DNA of 64,000 nucleotides from Exiguobacterium undae DSM 14481 (GTDB lineage: Bacteria > Bacillota > Bacilli > Exiguobacteriales > Exiguobacteriaceae): positions 1,660,398 through 1,724,397 of the forward strand of contig NZ_KK211187.1 of NCBI RefSeq assembly GCF_000620805.1, written 5' to 3'. The first letter of the stretch is position 1. Each line of letters starts with the position of its first letter. The position numbers and the translations under genes were made by a program. Shown piece after piece: positions 1 through 7,980 of this stretch. Under the pieces are notes generated by a model, which saw only the letters and a program-made list of their open reading frames with translations, ran no database searches and was not told the DNA's origin.

Positions 1-351
1 TTGCTGGGCTTCAAACGGAATGATGTTCAGTCCGAGCATCAGTCCCATCGTCAACACTTCGACCGAGACCAAGGTCGCGAGGACAATCCACTGGATACCG
101 GGAATCCCGTCACCTTTACGGATGACGTTCAGTGTCGCTGCACCAATCATCAACAGAATCATCAGCAGGATATAAATCGGACTGTCGCTTTCAAACACAA
201 ACGTCAGGATATAGCCGATGATCAGCAGTTGAATGATCGAGCGGACAGTCGCGATCAGGATGTCTTTTTCGAGACCGAGTTTCAGTGTAAAGGCGAGAAT
301 CAGCGGAATCGCAATGAAAATCAAGGAAGTTGCCAACTGGACGTAACTCAT
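1..351 (-). CDS. fetB: FetB-type ABC exporter permease (UPF0014), C-terminus cut by window edge
   Basis: The first 117 codons of a polytopic membrane protein, reading leftwards off the window. It opens MSYVQLATSLIFIAI and shows at least three hydrophobic segments with the pattern of the UPF0014/FetB (YbbM) family. The ATG overlaps the stop codon of the upstream ATPase by four bases (ATGA), so the two are translationally coupled. In E. coli FetAB is a putative iron exporter giving resistance to oxidative stress; that the substrate here is iron is inferred from family only. The C-terminal half lies outside the window. Confidence 0.88.
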   Translation of the reverse strand, partial: MSYVQLATSLIFIAIPLILAFTLKLGLEKDILIATVRSIIQLLIIGYILTFVFESDSPIYILLMILLMIGAATLNVIRKGDGIPGIQWIVLATLVSVEVLTMGLMLGLNIIPFEAQQ

Positions 352-1052
352 GACAACTCCCCCTTTAGGAACGCCTGAATGTCCGAACGTGCTCCGTCCG
401 GTTCAAGCAGCGAGACGTTGCCCTGCTCGAGCAGTTGTCCGTCCTTCAGGAACCAAACCTCTTCACTGACACGCCGCGCCTGATCGAGATCATGCGTGAT
501 CCAGATGACGGTCACTTGAAGTTCCCGTTGCAACCGTTGAATCAGCTGCTCGATTTCCTTGACCATCCGAAAGTCGAGACTGGACGTGATTTCGTCGAGC
601 AACAACACATCCGGTCGATTAACGAGCGTCCGGGCAATCGCGAGCCGGCTCCGTTCACCGCCCGACAGTTCTTTGACCGGTTGGTTCAGGTCGACATGCA
701 AATCGACCAATCCCAGTAAGCGATGGGCTTCGTCCGTCGCCAGCGTCTCGTGAAAAATTGTTTTTGGTAAGCTGAGGTTATCGCCGACCGTTCCCGGTAA
801 CATCGGCGCGCTTTGAAACGCCATCCCGATTTTTTTCCGGAGTTCAACGAGGTCCAGTTGTTCTAAATCTTCCCCACGGTAACGAACCCGTCCCCCGTCC
901 GGTGAGATCAGCCCGTTCATCTGCTTTAAGCAGGTGGATTTTCCGGCACCACTTGGTCCGACGAGCGTCGTGATTTTGCCTTCCGTGAATCCTCCCGTGA
1001 TGCCGCGGAGTATATGTTTGTACTGGACGTCTTCAAAGGTAATGATCGACAC
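348..1052 (-). CDS. fetA: FetA-type ABC transporter ATP-binding protein
   Basis: A 234-residue ABC ATPase. Walker A GPSGAGKST is at residues 32-40, followed by a Q-loop (MAFQSAP), the signature LSGGE and Walker B VLLLDEITSSLD, with a switch histidine in WITHDLDQ. Length is typical of FetA/YbbL. It sits directly before, and overlaps by four bases, a UPF0014 permease, the standard FetAB arrangement, so it should energise export, possibly of iron. Family assignment is firm; substrate is inferred. Transcription comes from the right, and a hairpin with a T-run separates it from the YCII gene, so it probably has its own promoter. Confidence 0.9.
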   Translation of the reverse strand: MSIITFEDVQYKHILRGITGGFTEGKITTLVGPSGAGKSTCLKQMNGLISPDGGRVRYRGEDLEQLDLVELRKKIGMAFQSAPMLPGTVGDNLSLPKTIFHETLATDEAHRLLGLVDLHVDLNQPVKELSGGERSRLAIARTLVNRPDVLLLDEITSSLDFRMVKEIEQLIQRLQRELQVTVIWITHDLDQARRVSEEVWFLKDGQLLEQGNVSLLEPDGARSDIQAFLKGELS

Positions 1053-1120
1053 GTCTGCTTCACCTGACTTTCTGGTTTCTTTTGATCAGTTATGAAACAG
1101 GTATACCCGAAAATCACAAA

Positions 1121-1150
1121 AACATACAACGCATCGATGCGCTGTATGTT
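1121..1150 (-). terminator. Palindromic hairpin with T-run after YCII gene
   Basis: A long interrupted palindrome (outer arms AACATACA and TGTATGTT, inner CGCATCGATGCG) which on the minus strand is followed by TTTTTGTGATTTT. It lies just after the YCII gene and before fetA. Best read as a terminator; its symmetry also fits an operator. Confidence 0.6.
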
Positions 1151-1160
1151 CAAAAACCGT

Positions 1161-1535
1161 CTATTTTGCTTCTTTTGGATCAATCAACGGCCGTACTTCC
1201 ATCCGCCAGCCGTACTTCTGTGCTTCCGGTAACTGGGTCGTCGGATGAAGTAACGCCAAGTCGACAGCCTGCTCCAAATCATCCGCTTCAAAGACGATTA
1301 AACTGCCGATTTGTTCCGTTTTGTCCGGATCCGGTCCGTCCTGATGCTGAATCTGACCGTCGAGAATCCGGGCCCGTTTCGTTTCGGCTCCCGGATGCCA
1401 TTCAGACAAAACGTTAAGCTTCGTAAAAAAGGTGTCGAGCGGTGGATTACACCGTTCCATGACGGCATCGAGCTCTTGCTGCGAGGACTGATTCATCTTT
1501 TCTACATCGTAGTAGCCGACGAATAAAAATAACAT
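1161..1535 (-). CDS. YCII/DGPF-domain protein
   Basis: A 124-residue soluble protein starting MLFLFVGYYD after AGGAGGGATTGG. The pattern (dimeric alpha-beta barrel, a GSLIVFEADDLEQAVDLALLHP-like helix with a conserved histidine late in the sequence, and an ILDGQIQHQDGP strand) matches the YCII-related/DGPF family, which includes small dehydrochlorinase-like and sigma-factor-associated proteins. The biochemical role is unknown in most members and in this one. It stands alone, ending at a palindromic terminator. Confidence 0.75.
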   Translation of the reverse strand: MLFLFVGYYDVEKMNQSSQQELDAVMERCNPPLDTFFTKLNVLSEWHPGAETKRARILDGQIQHQDGPDPDKTEQIGSLIVFEADDLEQAVDLALLHPTTQLPEAQKYGWRMEVRPLIDPKEAK

Positions 1536-1627
1536 CCAATCCCTCCTAGTTTCAAGGCTTTCGTGACTCGTCGCTCCTACTTAAAAATACCCTGTTTTCA
1601 ATGCAAATAATCGCGTTCAAAACAAAA

Positions 1628-1654
1628 CACCTTGTCTCCAATGGAAACAAGGTG
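1628..1654 (-). terminator. Rho-independent terminator after small membrane peptide
   Basis: Arms CACCTTGT and ACAAGGTG; on the minus strand the stem is followed by TTTTGTTTTG, immediately after the 38-residue ORF, so it ends the NUDIX-GNAT-peptide transcript. Confidence 0.8.
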
Positions 1655-1658
1655 CCGC

Positions 1659-1775
1659 TTATTTATTGGCAATTTTACGTAATAAATACAGTGCGTAGAT
1701 GGCTGCCGGGACGGCCATGAACTGAACAAACAAATGCAACAGCCCAAAGATAAAATTCAAGTCTGTATAATCCAT
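1659..1775 (-). CDS. Small single-span membrane peptide (38 aa)
   Basis: An ORF of 38 codons, MDYTDLNFIFG..., with one strongly hydrophobic helix at about residues 8-32 and a positively charged end (LLRKIANK), the topology of a bitopic small membrane protein. It has a good ribosome site (AAGGAAG, about five bases from ATG) and is followed directly by a strong terminator, both evidence that it is expressed. It lies 17 bases after the GNAT gene and is probably cotranscribed. I do not recognise a family. Confidence 0.65.
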   Translation of the reverse strand: MDYTDLNFIFGLLHLFVQFMAVPAAIYALYLLRKIANK

Positions 1776-1792
1776 TCATACTTCCTTCTTTC

Positions 1793-2257
1793 TTAATTTA
1801 ATGATTTTGCGACGACTTGCCGCATCTTTTCAAAACCGAGTCGCTCGTAAAAAACATTGACTCCGTCGTTGCTCATCCAGTAATCGAGATCAATCTTATG
1901 TATACCTTGTTCAAGTGCCCGTCGCTCGACTTCAAGCAATAACTGACGGCCGAACCCTTGTTGCTGTTTGTCATCGACAATACAAAGATGATGGACACGG
2001 ACTTTGGTATTGGCAAAGTTGAAGGCACTTTCCGGACGCCGGAGATATTCGATCCAGACGTAGCCGATCGCTTCTCCGTCCAGTTCCACAATTAAAAACT
2101 GATGTTGATCCTTCCCGACCATTTTCGCAAAAAACGCCCGGACCGTCGCAAAGTCGTACGGTTTAAAAAAGTCCGGCTGTTGCGCGACATGCGGTTCATG
2201 GACGTAGCGGTTCAGCCGGGCCAGTGTATCCAGATCCGTTGTTTCGATAATCTGCAT
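1793..2257 (-). CDS. GNAT family N-acetyltransferase
   Basis: A 154-residue protein; the start at MQIIETTD is chosen because GGAGGGACACGC directly precedes it, although the frame stays open upstream. The acetyl-CoA region is visible as VHHLCIVDDKQQQGFGRQLLLEVE (Q/R-x-x-G-x-G/A loop, here QGFGR), followed by the motif-B stretch FYERLGFEKM. Substrate unknown. It follows the NUDIX gene by 14 bases on the same strand and precedes a small membrane peptide, so the three probably share a transcript. Confidence 0.85.
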   Translation of the reverse strand: MQIIETTDLDTLARLNRYVHEPHVAQQPDFFKPYDFATVRAFFAKMVGKDQHQFLIVELDGEAIGYVWIEYLRRPESAFNFANTKVRVHHLCIVDDKQQQGFGRQLLLEVERRALEQGIHKIDLDYWMSNDGVNVFYERLGFEKMRQVVAKSLN

Positions 2258-2271
2258 GCGTGTCCCTCCAC

Positions 2272-2709
2272 TCAATGGGTGATTTGTCCGTTGAAGACAT
2301 ACGGTACCGTCTGTTGCGTCGTCAAAATCTGTTCATATTCTTTCGACAAGTTCATGAACTGGACGGCGTCCGCAATCGTCACCCACGAAATTTCCTCAAT
2401 CTCATCCGGGAAAATCGTACCGAGTTCGCCCCCGCGAATTTCGGACTGGAAAAAGAAGAACAGACAATGTTCATCGACTTGTGGGAAAAAGGCTTCGCTG
2501 ACGTGCAACAGTTCCCCGACCGCGACGTCATAACCGGTTTCTTCTTTCGCTTCCCGGATTGCTGCTTCCGGCAACGTCTCACCCGCCTCGACCGTTCCCC
2601 CGGGCAGCGTGTAATACGAATACGACGGTCCGATGTTTTTGACCATCAGGACCTGATCCCGTGTCTCGTTTAATAAGACGTTATAGACGATATTTTTTTG
2701 GCGTGTCAT
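2272..2709 (-). CDS. NUDIX hydrolase
   Basis: A 145-residue NUDIX hydrolase. The full box is present from G38: glutamate 44, R52-E53 and E56-E57 followed by TGY, giving the GX5EX7REUXEEXGU metal site. The start MTRQKN is preferred over an ATG two codons upstream because AAGGGGGA then lies at proper spacing. NUDIX enzymes cleave nucleoside diphosphates linked to another moiety; the substrate cannot be told. First gene of a likely NUDIX-GNAT-peptide operon. Confidence 0.88.
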   Translation of the reverse strand: MTRQKNIVYNVLLNETRDQVLMVKNIGPSYSYYTLPGGTVEAGETLPEAAIREAKEETGYDVAVGELLHVSEAFFPQVDEHCLFFFFQSEIRGGELGTIFPDEIEEISWVTIADAVQFMNLSKEYEQILTTQQTVPYVFNGQITH

Positions 2710-2829
2710 GCTCATTCCCCCTTAAATCAATAGATGGTATTTTTTAACTTATCTACTATACCATAGTCTTTTTCAGGCGGGGACAGTCCTCTCTGAAAAA
2801 GGAAAAATAATTCCATGCGAATGACCTTA

Positions 2830-2838
2830 TGGTAAAAT
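2830..2838 (+). promoter_or_regulatory. Extended -10 promoter for GNAT/secreted-protein pair
   Basis: TGGTAAAAT, a TGn extended -10 element, about 31 bases before the ATG at 2869. The -35 region is poor, as is usual for extended -10 promoters. Confidence 0.5.
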
Positions 2839-2868
2839 AATCCCATTACGTCAAAAAGGAGGATTCGA

Positions 2869-3339
2869 ATGATTCATTTGGAACCGGCAACCGACCGCGA
2901 TGCACTAGCGTTATTTGAACTGCAAGTCGCAGCGTTCAGTCCCTTGCTTGAGAAATACCAAGATTACGACACGAATCCTGCCAATGAAACGATGGATCGG
3001 GTCTACGCGCGGATTCATCATCCGACGAGCACGTTCCTAAAAATCATCGCGGACGGACAGCTCGTCGGCGCAATCTGTATTCGCTGGAAAGAAGACGTTC
3101 ATTTCCGGATCAGTCCGCTGTTTCTAGCACCGGAATCCCAAGGCAACGGATTTGCCAAACAAGCCATGCTGCTCGCGGAAGCCCGTTATCCGCAGGCTGA
3201 GACTTGGGAACTGTCGAGTCTTTTTGAAGAAACGAAAACGTGCCAGTTGTATGAAAAGATGGGTTACGTCGAAACCGGTGTCCGGAAACCGCTTACTGCC
3301 AACGCGACGCTGATCCAGTATCAAAAAATCATGACCTGA
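2869..3339 (+). CDS. GNAT family N-acetyltransferase
   Basis: A 156-residue protein with an excellent ribosome site (AAAGGAGGATTCGA-ATG). The fold is recognisable from the beta4 strand HFRISPLFLAPESQGNG and the acetyl-CoA loop QGNGFA, followed by CQLYEKMGYVETG, the typical motif-B end. Substrate unknown. The next gene begins 15 bases downstream, so the two are probably cotranscribed. Confidence 0.85.
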   Translation: MIHLEPATDRDALALFELQVAAFSPLLEKYQDYDTNPANETMDRVYARIHHPTSTFLKIIADGQLVGAICIRWKEDVHFRISPLFLAPESQGNGFAKQAMLLAEARYPQAETWELSSLFEETKTCQLYEKMGYVETGVRKPLTANATLIQYQKIMT

Positions 3340-3354
3340 AAAAGGAGTACACGA

Positions 3355-3930
3355 ATGTCGATGAAAAAAACAATATCTACTGCTTTATTGTCCATTGCAC
3401 TGCTCGTTCCGTTGTCACCGGACGCGATTGCTGAGACAAAGGGACCGACGACGCAGCAAAAAAATGAGTTGTATCAACAATACGAAATCGTAATTGAATC
3501 CGTGAATCAACGTCATCCGGACGGTGAGCTAGAGTTAGCCCCGATCTATGCCTTTCGGGATGAAGACTGGCGTCCGGTCGAGGAGTTCAGAAAAATCGCC
3601 AAAAAGCGGAGTACGTTCAGAATCGCTTTGACATCGGATGAGAAACAGGCGGTCAAACCGGAACAGTCAAGTGAAATCAACGTCATAGCGGATATTACGA
3701 CCGATTATAGTCAAAGTGCCGAACGTCAACTCTGTTCGGATACGGTCTCCGTTACGTCCGAATCTCGTACCAAAGGGACCTGGGTTCAAAAAGGCTATAC
3801 AGCAACGCGAATCGATGCCAATCAAACCTACGAAATCAGTCTCGGCGGTTACTATACGATGGACGGAATCGTGACGGGACATATACCAACGATTGAATTC
3901 CATTGCGGACGGACCGGTGAAATCAGCTGA
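3355..3930 (+). CDS. Secreted protein of unknown function
   Basis: A 191-residue protein with a Sec signal peptide: MSMKK, a hydrophobic core (TALLSIALLVPL) and a likely signal peptidase I site after DAIA at about residue 26. The mature part is polar, with several YxI/F strands and one cysteine pair (C at about 123 and C at about 186). I do not recognise a domain. AAAAAGGAGTACACGA precedes the start. It follows the GNAT gene by 15 bases, suggesting a two-gene transcript. Confidence 0.7.
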   Translation: MSMKKTISTALLSIALLVPLSPDAIAETKGPTTQQKNELYQQYEIVIESVNQRHPDGELELAPIYAFRDEDWRPVEEFRKIAKKRSTFRIALTSDEKQAVKPEQSSEINVIADITTDYSQSAERQLCSDTVSVTSESRTKGTWVQKGYTATRIDANQTYEISLGGYYTMDGIVTGHIPTIEFHCGRTGEIS

Positions 3931-4033
3931 AGATGATGCAAACCTCCCCTTTCTTTTTATCCATGTTTACCGTAGAAGTAATATTGCGCCAATCTGAATA
4001 CTGTACGTTACAAAAGTTAAAGGAGTGATATTC

Positions 4034-4117
4034 ATGGAAACCATCTTTGTTGTTATTTTGACCGCCTTGACGTTATACGGACTGGGTGTAGTTGTTACAA
4101 AGGTTCAAAAAAAGTAA
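4034..4117 (+). CDS. Very small membrane peptide (27 aa)
   Basis: A 27-codon ORF starting METIFVVILTAL, preceded by AAAGGAGTGATATTC, a strong ribosome site. It is almost entirely one transmembrane helix with a basic tail (KVQKK). It lies between a secreted-protein gene and an ABC-2 exporter on the same strand, 50 bases before the permease, so it may be the first gene of that operon. Function unknown; it could be an accessory subunit or a leader. Confidence 0.55.
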   Translation: METIFVVILTALTLYGLGVVVTKVQKK

Positions 4118-4167
4118 GGTGTTATATCTTTGTCGAATCGAAAAAATACATATACACAGGAGTTTTT

Positions 4168-4851
4168 ATGCTTGCTATCTTAAAAAATGAGTTTTTCCAT
4201 ACGTTTAAAAGCTTTAAGTCTGTCGCGATTGTCCTGTTCTTTACCTTGACGTCGGTCGTGACCGCCTCTTATTTGACCAGCCATCCGGAATTACTGGGCA
4301 ATTTCGACAGTCAAGCTGCCTATACCTCGAGCATCAAGTTCTTGATTTTCTTCTTCGGTTTCTTGTTTGTCTTTGCGGTTTCGCACGACATCATCAACCG
4401 TGAGATTGACTATCAAACCATTCGACTGCTCGTCAGTAAAACATCACGTTTTAATATCATCCTCGGTAAGTTTTTAGGCTCGTTTTTATTTTGGATTGGT
4501 GCCATTTCGATCAGTTTTTTGATTGTTTCCCTCTATGCCCGGTCGTGGTTTTTACTCGATTATCTGACGGTCTGCACCGTCCTGTTTTTCATCACGTGTT
4601 TAAACATCTTTTTATCGACATGGATTTCACGTCCCAGCATGACGATGTTCGTCGGAATCTTGCTCGGGATTCTCTGTCCGATTCTCGGATTTTGGGCTGC
4701 CTTTTCGAGCAACTGGTACTTGCTGCCCTTTAAGTATCTGTTGCCGTACTACTATGTCGTGGAATCAAACGGATATCTCGTCATACCGTTCGTGATCGGT
4801 ATCCTGTTTCTCGCAGCATCTTATTTTATGTTCAACAGAAGGGATTTGTAA
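4168..4851 (+). CDS. ABC-2 type transporter permease
   Basis: A 227-residue membrane protein with six predicted helices and the ABC-2 pattern (SHDIINREIDYQTIRLLVSKTSRFNIILGKFLGS between helices 2 and 3). It is preceded by CAGGAGTTTTT and followed two bases later by its ATPase. Such NatB/YhaP-type pairs export small molecules, peptides or antibiotics; the substrate is unknown here. Confidence 0.85.
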   Translation: MLAILKNEFFHTFKSFKSVAIVLFFTLTSVVTASYLTSHPELLGNFDSQAAYTSSIKFLIFFFGFLFVFAVSHDIINREIDYQTIRLLVSKTSRFNIILGKFLGSFLFWIGAISISFLIVSLYARSWFLLDYLTVCTVLFFITCLNIFLSTWISRPSMTMFVGILLGILCPILGFWAAFSSNWYLLPFKYLLPYYYVVESNGYLVIPFVIGILFLAASYFMFNRRDL

Positions 4852-4853
4852 TC

Positions 4854-5756
4854 ATGCTCGCAATTGAAGTGAACGATCTACATAAACGTTATGCCGGCAA
4901 CGACGTGTTGAAAGGGATTCAACTTCACGTCACACAAGGGGAAATCTTTGGTTTTCTGGGACGTAACGGTGCCGGCAAGTCAACGTTCATTCATATCTTG
5001 ACCGGCATCACTCAACCGACGAGCGGCTCCTTCTCAATTTTAGGGAAAACTCATCACCAGATGGAGAGGATCAAACAGAAGATCGGCGTCATGCCGGATA
5101 CGTCAAACCTTTACCAACATATGAAAGCACTCGACTTTTTAAAGTACATGGCCGCCTTAAAAGGAGATACCAGAAGTACAGCCGAGTTAAGTCAATTGCT
5201 GGAACAAGTTGGCTTACCTCATGTTGAAAAACAAAAAATCAAGTCGTTTTCCTTCGGGATGAAAAAGAAAATCAGTATTGCGCAAGCTTTGCTCGGCAAT
5301 CCGGAACTCATTTTTCTCGACGAACCAACATCCGGTCTTGATCCGGAGTCCGCCATCCTGATTCAACAGTTGATCCTCACTTTAAAAGAGCAGGGCAAGA
5401 CCATTTTCCTGACGTCGCATAATCTGACGGAGATCGAAAAAATTTGTGATACCGTCGCCATCATGACGGACGGGATGATTGCCAAAGTCGGTACGGTGGC
5501 ACAATTAAAACATGCAGCGAAAGAGACGATCCACGTTCATCTCCGCACGAATCCCTCACTGGACGCGATGAGATTACAGGAATGCGGAATCAATGACGTC
5601 CAGTTCATTAAACACGATCAAGCAGTCAGCGTCATCGAAGTGAACGAGGAGGAAGTCATTCCACTCTTGATCGAACGATTGACCGCCCAGCGCGTTAAGA
5701 TTTACGAAGTGAAAATCGAGGTCACCTCGTTAGAAGATGTTTTCATGGCAGTTTAA
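4854..5756 (+). CDS. ABC transporter ATP-binding protein
   Basis: A 300-residue ATPase of the ABC-2/DrrA-like exporter class. Walker A GRNGAGKST at residues 36-44, a signature variant FSFGMKKK (in place of LSGGQ, common in this class), Walker B LIFLDEPTSGLD and the switch histidine in LTSHNLTEI. About 80 extra C-terminal residues form the usual small alpha-beta extension. It starts two bases after the permease stop, so the two are coupled; a strong terminator follows. Confidence 0.9.
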   Translation: MLAIEVNDLHKRYAGNDVLKGIQLHVTQGEIFGFLGRNGAGKSTFIHILTGITQPTSGSFSILGKTHHQMERIKQKIGVMPDTSNLYQHMKALDFLKYMAALKGDTRSTAELSQLLEQVGLPHVEKQKIKSFSFGMKKKISIAQALLGNPELIFLDEPTSGLDPESAILIQQLILTLKEQGKTIFLTSHNLTEIEKICDTVAIMTDGMIAKVGTVAQLKHAAKETIHVHLRTNPSLDAMRLQECGINDVQFIKHDQAVSVIEVNEEEVIPLLIERLTAQRVKIYEVKIEVTSLEDVFMAV

Positions 5757-5763
5757 AGAGACA

Positions 5764-5799
5764 ACCCCCACTTCCTGACACGGAAGCGGGGGTGTTTTT
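5764..5799 (+). terminator. Rho-independent terminator after ABC operon
   Basis: Twelve-base arms (ACCCCCACTTCC / GGAAGCGGGGGT, one mismatch) with a six-base loop, followed by GTTTTT on the plus strand, 8 bases after the ATPase stop. Confidence 0.9.
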
Positions 5800-5876
5800 G
5801 TACACACATGAGTCAGACAGCTGCTTACTAGTACTCAGGAAATTAAATATTTCATGGTACCCGCATTTAAAAATAG

Positions 5877-7526
5877 TTAATGGTTTTTAAGATGTTGCAG
5901 CTTGTCAATTTCTTCTTGAACAAAACAAACGAGTGCTTGCATCTCGTGTTCAGAGACATCAAACGACACGCCCGCCAACGCGTAGACTTCTTTGACTGAA
6001 TGTGTGCGGGTCGCGCGGAGCGCTGTTTTAAAAGCTTCGATGGTTTGTTGCGGTTGCGCTTTGTATTTCCGGTACATCTGTAAGGCCGCAATTTGCGCCA
6101 TCGCGTACTCAATATAATAAAAGGGTGTCTCAAACAAATGAATGATGCTCAGCCACTCCTCCCCTTTCCACCTCGAGAGTGTCCTCCAGTCGATGGCGTT
6201 GGAGTCAAACCGGTCGCTTAAGGAGGCAAACTGTTCATTTCGTTCTTCAACGGTATGTGCTGGATTTCGATACAACCATTCCTGAAACTGATCGACGATG
6301 ATGGTTTGAGGTAAAAACTCGATGACCAGCCTGAATTGCTCGAGTTTTGCCTTCCGGACATGTGCTGCATCTTCAATCGCCAGATGCCAAAACTCCATGG
6401 AAAGAAGTTCAAATGTCATCGCTGCGAACTCCGCTACTTCCATCGGGATTTGCTGAAAGTTGTCCGGCGCGTCTTTCATTAAATCATGATGGATCGCATG
6501 TCCCAGTTCATGAATGAGAATGACCACATCATCAAATGTTTGTGTTCGATTCATGAAAAGAAACGACGTTTCAGACTCCGGAAGGAATTCACAAAAACCG
6601 CCACCCGCTTTATGTGCTCTTCCTTCAAGATCTAGATGCTTTTGAGATTTAAGTTCTTCCAACACTTTATGAAAAGATGGATCCAGATTACTTAAAATTC
6701 TTCCGACCGTCTCCAGCAGACTTTCAACAGATGTACTTGCCGTCTCTTGGACGTCCGAATATGGAGAGATCCGTACATCCCACGGGCGAAGTTGTTGTTT
6801 CCCCAAAAATCTGGTTTGTTCCTCTTGAAATACTTCTTTCAGCGGCACGATATGCTTTTGGACAGCCAATGCCAGTCGCAGACATTCTTTCGAGGTATAA
6901 TCAATCCGCCCCAATTCCATGAAGGCATATGCCACATAGTTTTCAAGTTCCAGATTTTTGGCTTTCTCGTGGCGTAATCGAATCAGCTCTGAAAAAATAC
7001 TCTGAAGTGATTCGGCGTGATGTTGATAGGAAAGATGAATCGCCCGGTAGGCAGTCTCGCGTACATCTTCATCGGATTCAAAAAGTAATGCCGTTAAATC
7101 ATGGATCAAGACAGCTTCTTCATCCATGGATTGCAGACTCCCGATTAATTGGATGTATCGGTTGATTTGTTCATCCTCTTGCTGACGGATCAAGATGTTT
7201 TTGTCTGAAAACGATGTTTGTTGGTGCATTAAAATGGTTTGCATTCGTGTATTTTCAATTGCTTCGCCGTGCTTCTCGAGACAGATGTCGTACAGTCTTT
7301 TTTTACAAACTGCCAAGAGCGGTTTGATGTCACGCTGCACTTCTTTCAGTCGGTCTTCGTATTGTTGATTTGATGTATCCCTTTGAAAATCAATCGATGC
7401 CCAAATGACCATTTCATCATACTTATGAATAAACGCTCGACTCTGTTCAATGAATCGAGGAAATGTGTCCGCACTCTTCATTAACTCATTAAAATCATTT
7501 TCTAGTTTGCGCTTTACGGTCTTCAT
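5877..7526 (-). CDS. M3 family oligoendopeptidase (PepF-like)
   Basis: A 549-residue cytosolic zinc metallopeptidase. The active-site HELGH (H339, E340, H343) sits in ILIHELGHAIHH, with the third zinc ligand expected in the following EVAEFAAMTFELLSME helix, as in the M3 family. The largely helical N-terminal half resembles the PepF N-terminal domain. It is somewhat shorter than PepF (about 600 residues) but intact. The likely role is intracellular turnover of peptides. Monocistronic, reading away from the XRE cluster. Confidence 0.88.
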   Translation of the reverse strand: MKTVKRKLENDFNELMKSADTFPRFIEQSRAFIHKYDEMVIWASIDFQRDTSNQQYEDRLKEVQRDIKPLLAVCKKRLYDICLEKHGEAIENTRMQTILMHQQTSFSDKNILIRQQEDEQINRYIQLIGSLQSMDEEAVLIHDLTALLFESDEDVRETAYRAIHLSYQHHAESLQSIFSELIRLRHEKAKNLELENYVAYAFMELGRIDYTSKECLRLALAVQKHIVPLKEVFQEEQTRFLGKQQLRPWDVRISPYSDVQETASTSVESLLETVGRILSNLDPSFHKVLEELKSQKHLDLEGRAHKAGGGFCEFLPESETSFLFMNRTQTFDDVVILIHELGHAIHHDLMKDAPDNFQQIPMEVAEFAAMTFELLSMEFWHLAIEDAAHVRKAKLEQFRLVIEFLPQTIIVDQFQEWLYRNPAHTVEERNEQFASLSDRFDSNAIDWRTLSRWKGEEWLSIIHLFETPFYYIEYAMAQIAALQMYRKYKAQPQQTIEAFKTALRATRTHSVKEVYALAGVSFDVSEHEMQALVCFVQEEIDKLQHLKNH

Positions 7527-7726
7527 CTGCTTCCCCCTTCATCGGTACGTACTCTATGATGAACAAATCAAGCACCTTAACCAATATTTGTTAAATCAAT
7601 CATTATTCTATATATGACTATACGATTATTTGACGCCGTTTTCTAGTTCGTGAAAATCTGTCTCTGTCTTTTCCTGACAAGTTTTTTCTAGAATGACTAG
7701 TTTCATTATCTTTTTGACTATTATCG

Positions 7727-7755
7727 TTGTCATTAAGACAAGTATCGTTTACAAT
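7727..7755 (+). promoter_or_regulatory. Sigma-A promoter of the XRE cluster
   Basis: -35 TTGTCA (7727-7732), 17-base spacer, -10 TACAAT (7750-7755), close to consensus, 18 bases before the XRE start codon, giving a very short leader. Confidence 0.75.
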
Positions 7756-7773
7756 TCAAGTGAGGTGAAGGAA

Positions 7774-7980
7774 ATGAAATCAAAAGTAAAGGAACTACGG
7801 GCACGCCATGGATGGAATCAAACAGAACTGGCAAAACGCGCCAATATTTCACGCCAGACAGTCAGTTTGATTGAGCGGGGGGAGTTCATGCCGTCGCTTC
7901 TGATCGCCACTAAAATTGCCCGGGTCTTCGAAACGACAATCGAGGATATGTTTCAATTCGACGAGGAGGAGTTACTGTGA
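7774..7980 (+). CDS. XRE family transcriptional regulator (Cro/CI-type HTH)
   Basis: A 68-residue protein that is nearly all helix-turn-helix: VKELRARHGWNQTELAKRANISRQTVSLIERGE..., with the recognition helix at about residues 25-35. The ATG at 7774 is chosen over upstream starts because GTGAGGTGAAGGAA precedes it. Its last codon overlaps the GTG of the next gene (GTGA). Small XRE proteins of this type typically repress the membrane-protein gene next to them. Confidence 0.88.
   Translation: MKSKVKELRARHGWNQTELAKRANISRQTVSLIERGEFMPSLLIATKIARVFETTIEDMFQFDEEELL

Noticed and set aside
1-378. Plus-strand ORF of 125 aa
   Set aside because: Antisense of the UPF0014 permease; hydrophilic Gln/Asp/Arg-rich composition typical of an antisense shadow and no ribosome site.
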